Shown: positions 55,349-64,000 of the stretch, piece by piece | How the letters are laid out: each line of letters begins with the position of its first letter | Position numbering within the stretch: position 1 is the stretch's first letter | DNA from: Microplitis mediator | Taxonomy: Eukaryota > Arthropoda > Insecta > Hymenoptera > Braconidae | NCBI RefSeq assembly: GCF_029852145.1 | Contig: NC_079972.1 | Coordinates: 5,901,795 to 5,965,794, forward strand | DNA length: 64,000 nt | Reading direction: 5' to 3' | The notes under the pieces: model-generated | Databases searched by the model: none | What the model saw: the letters and a program-made list of their open reading frames with translations, nothing else | What the model was told of the DNA's origin: nothing | Made by a program: the position numbers and the translations under genes

Positions 55349-57330
55349 ATTGCTGCTGCTGCTGTTCCTGCTTTTGTTTTAGAACCATCCGTATAAATGG
55401 TTTTGTATTCTGGATAGTTGAGTTCCTTCAACTGATTCCATCTGGAGTTTACCTCCTTGTTTTTCTTTGCATCTCTGCCTGTTTCTAGATCTATTGTGAT
55501 CTTATTACATGTACTTTCATATGTAACTGTTGCTAAGTTCGGCTTGTTATGTTTGTTTAGTCTGATCCATATGTCTTGTTCTTCTTCCCAAGTCTTAAAT
55601 AATGTGGTAGCAAATCTTTTTCCTTTTTTTTCCTTGTTTTTTACAATCAAGTTGTTTCTAAATGCTCGAATTATCTTGAAGGTCGGTTCCAATTGGTTTC
55701 GACTTTTGGCCATGGTTCTTGCGAGGAATTTCCTAGTGAGAAATTTGGCTCTACTGTCCAGGTCTGGTTCTGCTGCTATATGCAGTAATACATTTAGTGG
55801 CGTAGTGATTAGATTGCCAGTAGCTCTTCTCAGCGCAGCGTATTGGGTCCTTTTGACCTTGGTGAGATTTGTGACCGTTGTATCCTGGTAAAAAATAAGT
55901 CCCCAATCAATGGTGGCTCTAACCAAGCCTTTGTAGACCTGGAGTACTGAGAATGGGTGTGCCCTCCATCTCCAACTTGCGATTGCTTTTATAATGTTAT
56001 TAACCTGCTTGGCTTTATTATTTACTGTTTCAGTGTGTCGATTCCAGTTGAGTTTATTGTTAATGTTGATCCCCAAAAATTTTGTTTCTTCCACTTCCTC
56101 AATGGATTTACCTTGGAGATCCAAACTGATAATGTCCCTCTTTCTTCTTCTGGTAAATATCATCATTTTAGTTTTTTCTGGTGCGATTTCCAATCCTCTG
56201 GCCTTCAACCAGACGTTTAATTTATCCAACGATTCCTCCAAAATTGATTTTATGAGTTGCAGGTCTTCCAATGCTATGTATAGAACATAGTCATCAGCAA
56301 ACGATAGGAATCTACACCACAGGTGTAATTGTCTTTTTACCTTTAACATGTATATATTAAACAAGATGGGACTCAAGATGCTCCCTTGCGGAAGACCCTT
56401 CCTGGTGCTTTCTGTCTTTATCCTAGTTCCATTAATTTCAAAATGTAGTGTTCTTTCACGTAGCATTTTTTCTATCATTAATATAAGTTTTTCTGGTATG
56501 TCCAGCCATTTGAGTTCTCGTATTAATGTCGGGATGTCAACGTTATCATACGCTCCTTTGATGTCTAAGTATAGCGCACCCATGTACCGATCTTGCATCA
56601 TGGCTAAATTGGCTTCTGAGATCAGTATTGCAGCGTTTTCGACGCAGGATCTGCCCCTCCTGAATCCATAAAACTCCTTTGGAAATATTTTATTGAATTC
56701 TATCCACCACATTAATCTGTCATTTATTATCCTTTCGAGTACTTTCATTAGACAATTGGACATTGCTATCGGTCTGTATCCCTTGGATGGCTTCGGGATC
56801 AGACACACCCTGTATTCTTTCCATCTTTCAGGCACTTCCGTCTCTTGTATTATATGGTTATAGATTTTACTGAGCAGAACGACTGCTTCCTGTGGTAATT
56901 TGCCTATTAGTTCGTATTTAATTTGGTCTGTCCCTGGTGCTGACTTCTTTTTTTTAAATGTTTCAATGGCCGTCCTGACCTCTTCAACTGTTATTTCCTG
57001 CTCTAACGTTTCCCTGCGCTCTGTAGTAGAGTTTTGTGGTTCTTGTAAAACATATTCATTATTCATGGATATAGTCGATTCCCCTGTCAATTTATTAATT
57101 GTTTCTATTATAGCTGGTTCATTAGGTGAGAATATTTCTGTTGAGTTTCGGTTACTGAATCTTCTTTTAAATCCTTTTACCACGTTCCACATCTTCTTGA
57201 TTTCCATAGTTGGAGAAATACTATTACAAAATGACCTCCACGCTTCTCTTTTGGCTTTTCTTGCTGTTTTTTTAAATTCCTTGTGAGCTGCAGTGGCTTC
57301 CTCATATGATTCTACTCCGGGATGTTGCAT
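55294..57330 (-). pseudogene. ORF2 reverse transcriptase segment
   Basis: 678 open codons. Fingers/palm motifs occur in order: SAPGTDQIKYE near 130-140, RPIAMSN near 186, YGFRRGRS near 221, LDIKGAYDNVD at 254-264, GLPQGSILSP at 312-321 and the catalytic FADDY at 344-348, then an FLGI motif in the thumb. TDGS (D648) near the end starts RNase H. The frame actually extends upstream of the first Met: without a stop it includes an ARWWNEDC motif typical of the endonuclease-RT linker and continues to the break at 57483-57488, so this is not an independent protein but the middle of ORF2. The reaction would be target-primed reverse transcription. Confidence 0.9.
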
Positions 57331-57440
57331 AAATTGACGAACAGCACTTCTTCTTGACTGGACTTTACTTCTGCAATCCTCGTTCCACCATCTCGCAGGT
57401 GGGGGTGCTTTTTTTTTAATAACTGATTCCTGTTCCTTGT

Positions 57441-58352
57441 TTATATGCTTGTGGGTTTTAGACGGTTGTTTTCTTGATTGTGTTTTTTGAAGTCCTCTAC
57501 TCCCTCTATTATAATTTCTACGAGTTTACCGTAGCTGTTTCTATCTATATTATCCTTCGTTTGAATATTGTTTGCTACATAAGAGGCGAACTTTGTGTCG
57601 TCCATTCCGCTTGTACTAATTTTATTACCACTGTTCTCTTTATAGAAGTTTACCTTGTCTATCCGGATGATGATGGGAAGATGGTCACTGCCCATGTTGT
57701 CAGGGAATACTTCCCATATTATTTTTTCGATCAACTGCCCTCCTACAAAGGTTATGTCAGGTACACTAACACAATTATCTGCATTATGTACTCTTGTCTG
57801 GCTTCCATTGTTAACGACAATAAATCCTGTGTCCTCTAGTACTTCTTCCAGCAGTTTACCTTGATAGTTATACTTGGTACTACCCCAGTCTGGACTTTGG
57901 GCATTAAAGTCCCCACAGACTATTAAGTTTTTGAATTTTTGTAATTCTTCCGTTAAATTTGTCCATTGCTGCCTAGTCAATGCCGCTTCAGCATCCGGTG
58001 GTCTATAAAAATTTGCCAGGTGATATTCCTCCTTGCCAGCCTCTAATTTGAATATAATGTGCTCCAATTTGCTATGCGTGTTGATATTTTGAATCCTGTG
58101 GTAGTACATGTCCTGCCTGATAAAGCAAACCACTCCTCCACCACCAGTATCTGTATCCCTGTCGGTTCTGATTATGTTATACCCTCTGAGTTGTAATTTA
58201 TGATCCGGTTTTAGCCAGGATTCTGTTAATAGTAATATGTCTATTTGTTGTTCCGAGACAAATTGAGGTATAGAGTCCCATCTCTGCCAGAGGCTCCTCA
58301 CATTCCACTGGCAGATTTTGATGGCCTTGGTTACTGTTAAATTGGCTGGCAT
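57441..58352 (-). pseudogene. ORF2 N-terminal APE-type endonuclease
   Basis: 303 residues with the full APE signature: N17 (CQWN), E44 (LLLTESW), Y116 (NFYRPP), D148 and N150 (CGDFN), D199 (PDITF) and the final SDH at 222-224. It would nick the target DNA to prime reverse transcription. The ATG lies 16 bases inside the end of ORF1, an overlap common in two-ORF non-LTR elements. Downstream, one base missing from an A run (T6 on plus, 57483-57488) shifts the frame, and it ends early at 57441 instead of running into the reverse transcriptase. Confidence 0.88.
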
Positions 58353-58770
58353 GTTTTGGCTTTGATCGAGTCCTCCGCCTCGGTTTGTTCAACAACTTTC
58401 ACTATATCCTCTTTGAACTGCTCTATTCCTGGTATTTCGAGTATTCGTGTAATCATTTTCTCCATGAGTGTGCTGACCGTAGTCTGGACCATTTTGGCCA
58501 CCAGTTTGTCCATATAGTCCTTCATCTGTTCTTGTGTGAATGGACTCGCGTAAACTTCCATTGGCTGTTGTCCCTGAATACTGATAATCTTTTTTCCAGC
58601 GTTCCCTGATGCATCTGTTTGAGATGCTTGGTCATTCTCTCCTTCGACGAACTCCATAGTGGCATCCAGTTCATTGTCAAAATAAAAGGATCTATCGATT
58701 GACTCAAGTGTTGACGTGTTCAGTGATTCACTTGTGTCCCACTCGTTTTGCTGTTTATTTCTTTGTCTTC
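58337..58770 (-). pseudogene. ORF1 3' part, downstream of the MITE insertion
   Basis: The C-terminal portion of ORF1, in the frame that ends at 58337 and overlaps the ORF2 start by 16 bases. It has an acidic, glutamine-rich stretch and a predicted amphipathic helix (MKDYMDKLVAKMVQTT region), without further zinc knuckles. The open frame runs on to 58849, but its first codons come from the inserted MITE. The codon phase at the insertion point matches the 5' part, so both belong to one ORF1. Confidence 0.75.
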
Positions 58771-58772
58771 TA

Positions 58773-59754
58773 CCCTGAGAAAAAATTTCTCTTTGGACAA
58801 TTAAATTGGTTTTGTTAAATTCTGTTAAACTAAAATTTATTTGGAACAACTAAATTTTATTAGGTCAATATAATCTATTTTATCATTTTTAACAAATGAT
58901 TTAATAGACTCTATTTGGTTGACATTAATATATCTCTCTTTAAGATAATAAAATCATTTAGTAAAGTTAAGAAAATATTTATTTAATGGACAACTAAACT
59001 ATTTTATAGTGCCAACAAATCCAAAAATATTAGAGCAAAATATTATTATATTAACTCTAATAAATATTACTTAGACACAAAAAAATATATTCATTTAAAA
59101 TAAATATATATATTTGTTCGAGGTTAATAAATATATGTTTGAACTTAATGATTATTGATTTAAAAGTTATGGTGTTAGGCAGCAGCAGCGGGAGTAGTTC
59201 GGTGCTCGCCACTAGATCGCGCCCACCATTTGTGGTGTCCCTGGTAAGATACTTATTTCAGAGTTTTTATATTCGCCAGCTTGAAGCATTCACGGGATGG
59301 GTTATCCGCTGAATATTTTGATAATAATATAGGGGTGTCCTGTATTACTCTATGACATCAATGTTTGTCCTGAACAATTTTTGTCGTAATACGAAAAAAA
59401 GTACGTGTGAAAGAAATAAATTATTTTTCTAAATATACATTTATTTAACTGTTAAATAAATATTCTGTCATTTTAAAATAATATTTAATTATTGTTAATA
59501 ACTCATTCTCTATAATGATCACTCATATATTTCATTATGACTACTTTATAAGATCTACAGCTTATCAATTTGATTTTATGCTTGCTACTTAACGCATAAT
59601 TATCTTTACTAAATATTTTATAGTTTCTAATAATTTGTTTTGTTGGTGAATTATACAATATTTAGTGAAAACAACCAAATATATGATTGGCTATCAAATC
59701 ATTTTCTTGTCATAGCTAAAATTTAGTTGTCAGGAGAAAATTTTTTTCTCAGTG
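58773..59754. mobile_element. 982-bp TA-flanked MITE inserted in ORF1 of the retrotransposon
   Basis: Ends: CCCTGAGAAAAAATTTCTC at the left and, on the opposite strand, CACTGAGAAAAAAATTTTC at the right, continuing with GACAAYTAAATT on both sides. TA duplications flank it (58771-58772 and 59755-59756). No transposase frame. The interior is A/T-rich except for a G+C block at 59177-59260. TA duplication suggests Tc1/mariner-type cut-and-paste mobilisation by a helper (inference). Confidence 0.85.
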
Positions 59755-59756
59755 TA

Positions 59757-60676
59757 GTTTCCTTTATTGCTCTTCTTGCCTCATTTCTTGTCACCTTGCG
59801 TTTAACACTATAATTGATTATTTCTTGTTGTAATTGCCACTGTGAGCAACTCTTTGAAAGAGCCTCGTGAGCTTGTCCACAGTTCGGGCACCTTGGATTC
59901 ATGGCTGTACACTCACTTGTCTCGTGATCTGTAAGTCCACATTTTTGCCACTTGCTTTGAGTGCTTCTACAATCTTTTCTTAGGTGGCCAAACTTTACGC
60001 ACCTGTAACACATGACTGGCTTAGATATGTACTCAGTAATTGGTTTACTAACCTTGTAAATGGACGCTCTTGTAGGTAATATTTTGTCCCTGAAAAAGAG
60101 TTTGACTGCTGTTGTGTTCTCCAGTTGTGTTGATGTTCCTTCTGATGACTTTCCTGGTATTTGGTTCATTTTTACCTTTCTTTTCATTCTTTGTACTCTG
60201 ACCAAGTGAGTGTCCTTCTCTTCAAACTTTATCGCCTTTTTAATCTCTTCTTCGCTGAGAGTTGGATCCACCCCTGTCATAACACCTACTTTATAAAACG
60301 TTTGGATAGGGATATATGCCACCCAATGTGGACAGATATCTTCTTTTATCCTGTCCATCAGTCTATTTGCATCAATGAAGTTGTCCAAAACGATCTTGTA
60401 CTTCTCTCTACCAGCTGGTGAAATACTCAGCATAGAATTATAAAAACCTTCCATTTTTTTTCCTATAGACATGATGTGCAAATTTCCCAAGCTTTTACCT
60501 TCTTGTTCGTCGGCAACGTACACGATATATGGTCCCACATCTTTGCTGTCATACCTATTTTCTTCTATCAACCTTTTCTGTGCATTAGTTGTTGGTGATT
60601 GGTCTGTCCTTATTTTAATGTTTCTGTTGTTAGGTGATAATGACCCCTTTCTCTTGTTGCTATGATCCTCTCCCAT
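59757..60676 (-). pseudogene. ORF1 5' part, Gag-like with CCHC zinc knuckles
   Basis: The N-terminal ~306 residues of ORF1, starting at Met 60676. An N-terminal basic/polar segment is followed by a Gag-like region and three zinc knuckles near the end: CYRCVKFGHLRKDC (C-x2-C-x4-H-x4-C), a second that has lost its first Cys (Trp in its place, WQKCGLTDHETSEC), and CPNCGQAHEALSKSC. It would bind the element's RNA. The frame continues for only 11 codons into the MITE (to 59723) before a stop. Start chosen as the first Met after a short A/T-rich leader. Confidence 0.85.
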
Positions 60677-60712
60677 TTTGTTGTGTGCAAAAAATTTATT
60701 TAATTTAGTATT

Positions 60713-60845
60713 TCACTGTGTAACGGTAAAAAAGCCACAAATTTCGGTAACTTGTCGTTATTTACCGCATTCTACCGTAATTTGCCGCAAATTAACGTAA
60801 AATGCGGCAAATTTGCAGTAAAGTACAGTAATTCGAATCTGCTAG
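60713..60845. repeat. Block of TACCG/GCCGCAAAT imperfect repeats
   Basis: It starts near CACTGTGTAACGGTAAAAAA and carries repeated and inverted phrases: TTTACCGCATT, TACCGTAATTTGCCGC, ACGTAAAATGCGGC. It probably is a short MITE or its end, lying directly at the 5' boundary of the retrotransposon. Confidence 0.4.
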
Positions 60846-61902
60846 GGGATACTTGACCATGGAAGCCCTCGTCGTTACTTCACGAGCCGTCCATTCAGTA
60901 TTAGTATAGTAAATTTCGTGGCGCCTACTCAATGTTCGATATAATGTTATCATGTGATAATATTATTATAATTTAAAGCACTTTAAATTAAAATGTGGGC
61001 CACTGGGTATGCCAAAAGTACGGCGTTGAGTTTGATAGAGAAACCCGATGTTTTAGAGTATTCTGCAGCAACTCTGACCTAACATTGTTGTATGGTACGT
61101 AATCTTGCTTAAGAACTACTGCACACTGTTTCTATAGATCTCCGTAAGTCTTTAAGAAGAGTCTTAAGCAAGCCTTGATGAAATCTTCGGCTAGTTTACT
61201 TCTGAAATCCATCTTATTCAAGTCTTGTTTAAATCTTCCGTAAGAAATTTTTAAAGGAAATTCGTCAAGTCTCTTGATTAAGACAATACTACTAGGGCTT
61301 TTATTTTAAAAAGCAAAAAAAATGTATATGATCAAATTAAGAACGCGGACAAACGTGAAATTAGAACATCGACAGTTTATTATCTTTATTTGTCAGGAAG
61401 CGATTAATTTTTATATTGACAGCAAATATTTATTTATTCAATTGTTACTTTTTTTTTTTTTTTTTTTTTGATAAAAATGGATATAAATAAATTTTTTTAT
61501 ATAATTCATACTTACATGCGGATTGGTAACGAGCTTTTAAATTATTTATTAAGGTAAGCAATTAATAATTAATTTCAGTTACAAATAAAATAGTAATAAA
61601 AAAATTATAACGGAAAGTCTTTAATTCGAACTTAATTACGTCTTTTAATATAAATAAATTTGAAAATTATTGTTTTTAAATTTTAAAGCTTTGAATTTCA
61701 AAAAATTAATTTTTATAAAAATCAAACCTTGTCTATATCAATCGATATTTCGAATTCCGAAAATAAAAAATTCATCTTGAAGGTCGCCTAGAAATCGAGA
61801 ATAATCTAACTGTTAATTTGAGTCCAAAGACGTTTCTTAATTTTAATTAATTTGGTAATTATGAATTTTTGAAAATTTTCTAAATTAGTTTTTCCATTTC
61901 AG
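60846..61902. other. Non-coding stretch upstream of the knottin gene
   Basis: No gene supported. The patch 61100-61275 has repeated AGTCTT / TTAAGCAAG phrases in both orientations. A T tract lies at about 61449-61470. An acceptor-like TTTCCATTTCAG at 61891-61902 suggests that a 5' non-coding exon of the downstream gene lies somewhere here. Confidence 0.4.
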
Positions 61903-61927
61903 TTAATTATTGATAATTTTTTAGAAA

Positions 61928-62195
61928 ATGACATCAAAATTATTCATAATTATTTTACTAATTGCACTGGCTATTAATTTGAATGCCAAGAATTGTTCAA
62001 ACTCACGTGAACCAGTAAGTCAAATTATAAATTTATGATTTCTAATAGAAACGTAAATATTTTTACGAAAAAAAAAAAAAAATGTAATCTCATATTTTTT
62101 TTTCTATTCAGTGTGGTCCACTGGCTGGCAGTGTGTGCTGTGAAGCCTTCAGATGTTGGCGAGGTCATTGTCTGATAAGTCGTTACTTGGCATAA
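61928..62195 (+). CDS. Two-exon secreted cystine-knot (knottin) peptide
   Basis: Model: exons 61928-62014 and 62112-62195, a 97-bp phase-0 intron (GTAAGT ... TTTCTATTCAG), 56 residues. Residues 1-20 form a clear signal peptide: a Lys near the start, a run of Leu/Ile/Ala, and an Asn-Ala site for cleavage before Lys21. The mature part has six cysteines spaced C-x6-C-x7-CC-x4-C-x4-C (Cys23, 30, 38, 39, 44, 49), the classical inhibitor-cystine-knot arrangement, with basic residues (Arg43, Arg46, His48, Arg53) in the C-terminal loops. Such peptides in insects include protease inhibitors, antimicrobial peptides and venom components; the sequence does not say which. No propeptide. The acceptor just before 61903 implies a spliced 5' leader. 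AATAAA occurs near 62331. Too short and split for ordinary open-frame detection. Confidence 0.72.
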
Positions 62196-62279
62196 TAATT
62201 CTAAATTTTTGACAAAAATTATAGATGGAATTTTTTAATTAAAAGAGAAGTAGACTTCATGAGTCACTTAAGAGTTAAT

Positions 62280-62690
62280 GTCTTCAAAATTCGATATCTT
62301 GAAATTTATCACTAGAAACTCAATCAACCAAAAATAAAAATTGTTCCTGAAAGTATTATTTTTGATTTAAGCCCAATCCTGATCCTTAATCTCAATTTTT
62401 ACAAAAGTTATAAATTTGTAAAGCTCCCACTTCCAGAGTGAAAAAGAAATTCCCAACAATTTACCTCTATCATTGTGAATCTATATAGATCGATATCTTA
62501 GAAACTATTGATCGATTCCTAATCAAACACTAATGAAAGTTGCTATAGTTCCTACTTCCTTATTAATAAAATTCAATATTTCAAAAATCTTCTTTTATCT
62601 ACATGAATCTATATAGATCAATATCTTCAAATCTATTACTCGAAACTTAATAAATCCAAAATGAAAATTGTTCCTTGAACCCTGACCTTC
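62280..62690. repeat. Three diverged repeats of a GATATCTT...AAATTGTTCC unit
   Basis: Similar 65-base stretches occur at about 62285-62345, 62490-62555 and 62612-62680. Two of them are preceded by GTGAATCTATATAGATC or ATGAATCTATATAGATC, and they share ATATCTT, AACT...AATC and AAAATTGTTCC phrases. Likely an old local duplication in the 3' flank of the knottin gene. Confidence 0.45.
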
Positions 62691-62698
62691 GATTCTAG

Positions 62699-62832
62699 AC
62701 CAACAACGGACCTAAATTTTAAGATCATTTATGAATAATGAGAACAGCACTGGTCCTAAAATACTGCCCTGAGGCACACCTGGTAAACGCCATGATAAAA
62801 TAAAAAGTTTGGAAAATCCAAATGAGCATGCC
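62699..62832 (-). pseudogene. Non-LTR reverse-transcriptase fragment, GVPQGSILGP part
   Basis: On the minus strand the codons read through a SWRLPGVPQGSILGP motif followed by VLFSLFINDL, the B' region of non-LTR reverse transcriptases of the jockey/CR1/I type. No FADD catalytic motif is present beyond it. The upstream part of the same domain continues at 63513, beyond an inserted element. Confidence 0.75.
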
Positions 62833-62836
62833 TTAA

Positions 62837-63508
62837 GCGGTCGTGTCATCCACGAATTATTTAGATTAAATGTTTACGTTACGATTTGTTAATTTTTTCA
62901 TGAAGACTCCTATTTTTTTCTTTTTTTTTGCTTACATTTAAGGAACTATTAAACTAATTTATTATAATAAAAAATTATTATAGAAAATATAAAAAAATTC
63001 CTGCGGATAGAATGGAAATCTTTGCTAACGCCATCTAGCACGCTCCGATAGAAGAAGCAGGTCTTCACTAACTCTGTTTATATATTTTTTTTATATATGG
63101 CAGCCTGAGATGTAAATGTTTTAGCTTCGACAGTACACATTTTGTTATTTTATAATCAAACGAATAATAATAGAGTTGTGGTTTTTTAATCAGTTTGTTA
63201 GAACGAATTTACGGATATATTGAAATAAAATTCAAAAGAATTAGTTTTGTTTTCCGAAAGTTATGGAGATTACAAGAAGAGTGTTACATGTATTTTACAG
63301 GATTTTTTCTGAAAAACTCATTTTTTATCCAAATTGTGGGTTGGACCAGCTGTTTATTGTTTAGAAAAATGACCATTGATGTTTTCTTTTATTGGGGTAT
63401 AAAGGCCGATCTACTTTAACCACTATATTATTATTTATTTAAATAAAACTCTGACGGACTCCAGTTTATTAATTTTTAGGCGAGAGTAGAGCATACCTAC
63501 GCTCGCGC
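62837..63508. mobile_element. 672-bp TTAA-flanked insertion in a reverse-transcriptase fragment
   Basis: TTAA occurs at both borders (62833-62836 and 63509-63512). Joining the flanks through a single TTAA leaves the reverse-transcriptase reading frame open and in phase, supporting a clean insertion with TTAA duplication. The ends (GCGGTCGTGTC and, on the other strand, GCGCGAGCGTAGG) share only the first three bases clearly, so terminal repeats are short or diverged. No transposase; the open frame at 63195-63419 shows no domain. A piggyBac- or Kolobok-type helper is the natural inference for TTAA. Confidence 0.6.
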
Positions 63509-63512
63509 TTAA

Positions 63513-64000
63513 GGCATACAATATTGTCATTATTACGTACTGCATGCTTCCAACCAGTTAGATAAAAATACATCCAGCGTACAACTTCTGTAGAAAAGCC
63601 AATGTTAAAAAGTCTGTTTAGGAGTTAAATATGGTCAACCGAATCAAAAGCCTTGGCAAGATCAATGAGGACCGCGATAGTTATCATTTGCTCATCAATA
63701 ACTAACCGAATATCATCAAACGAATCTTATAACTGCTATTTGTGTACCCATTCCAGTTCTAAATCCAGTTTGTCTGGGGTCCATTAGTATCATATTCATT
63801 TAGATAACGAATAATTTGATCAAGTACGATTCTTTCACAGATTTTCGACATAGAACAAAATATGGATATCGGTCGTATGTCAGATGGGCATACAGGATGA
63901 AGAACCTTTGGAATTGGAGTAATTAACGAAGACTTCTACAGTGTAGGAAAATATCCGTTGTCCAATGATTGATTGATAAGTTTGGTGATCAGTGGTGCTA
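63513..64000 (-). pseudogene. Non-LTR reverse-transcriptase fragment, upstream part, runs off the window
   Basis: Minus-strand codons give, from the window edge inward, a VLHPVCPSDIRPISIF-like motif, an SKICERIVLDQI stretch, a decayed FR-type motif, an LIDLAKAFDSVDH catalytic-A motif and an EVVRWMYFYLTG stretch. Stops and frame shifts occur near 63640 and 63730, so it is decayed. It is the same element as 62699-62832 and different from the retrotransposon at 54-60 kb. The missing 5' part lies beyond 64000. Confidence 0.75.

Larger units (their letters stand above)
54255..60712 (-). mobile_element. Nearly full-length non-LTR retrotransposon, I-superfamily-like, disabled
   Basis: Minus-strand order: short leader from about 60712, ORF1 with CCHC knuckles, ORF2 with APE-type endonuclease, reverse transcriptase, RNase H and a C-terminal CxC...H...C finger, then the 3' region. 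RNase H plus this order fits the I-type superfamily; the exact clade is not determined. The 3' end is uncertain: an A22 tract (T on plus) follows the last stop at 54510-54532, but about 270 bp further out a small hairpin (CTATCG/CGATAG, near 54290) and a second A-rich tract near 54255 look like a true terminus. Disabling changes are two single-base frameshifts, one internal TAA and a 982-bp MITE in ORF1. No exact target-site duplication was found. Confidence 0.85.

Noticed and set aside
55457..57286. Several plus-strand open frames of 60-144 codons
   Set aside because: Antisense shadows of the reverse transcriptase, which has clear motifs on the minus strand.

Overview
The window reads as nuclear DNA from an insect. 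It is very A+T-rich (by eye about three quarters), has short introns with GTAAGT-type donors and T-rich acceptors, and is dense with transposable elements. An RNase H-bearing non-LTR retrotransposon, a Mutator/Kolobok-like DNA transposon with TTAA target duplications, many TA-flanked MITEs and a long (CA)n-linked repeat family suggest a hymenopteran parasitoid wasp. That placement is inference from general resemblance; no marker gene in the window proves it.

Layout. From 1 to about 20 kb I find no gene I can defend. This stretch is A+T-rich non-coding DNA with a few G+C islets, the best being a CpG/GAGA-rich promoter-like block at 15721-15965, plus two CACTGTAAAAAATT-family MITEs. From 20 to 32 kb repeats dominate: a 1.5 kb near-perfect palindrome (22579-24094), MITEs nested inside MITEs (24331-24976 and 30551-32020), a solo arm of a fold-back element (27645-28051) and an 86-nt hairpin (28299-28384). 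From 32.8 to 37.8 kb lies a five-exon gene for a 272-residue multi-span membrane protein that I do not recognise; its introns hold a MITE and a 1 kb fold-back element. From 38.5 to 42.6 kb is another MITE cluster. From 43.7 to 46.5 kb sits an apparently intact TTAA-flanked DNA transposon with a 584-residue transposase. The three-exon gene at 47280-52745 encodes a 130-residue four-span protein resembling Snakeskin/MARVEL-type proteins; two fold-back elements lie back to back in its first intron.

From about 54.25 to 60.7 kb is a nearly full-length but disabled non-LTR retrotransposon on the minus strand: ORF1 with CCHC knuckles, then ORF2 with endonuclease, reverse transcriptase and RNase H. 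A 982-bp MITE is inserted in its ORF1. At 61928-62195 a two-exon gene encodes a 56-residue secreted peptide with an inhibitor-cystine-knot cysteine pattern. The window ends in a second, decayed non-LTR reverse-transcriptase fragment that is split by a 672-bp TTAA-flanked element.

Three host genes are supported, all spliced and on the plus strand: two small multi-span membrane proteins and one secreted knottin-like peptide. Most of the other recognisable structure is mobile DNA. The most notable signals are the knottin gene, the intact TTAA transposon, two insertions whose removal leaves the host element's reading frame continuous, and a family of palindromic elements with TTAGGGTG ends sitting in (TA)n tracts. 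All spliced models were read by eye and have no transcript support.
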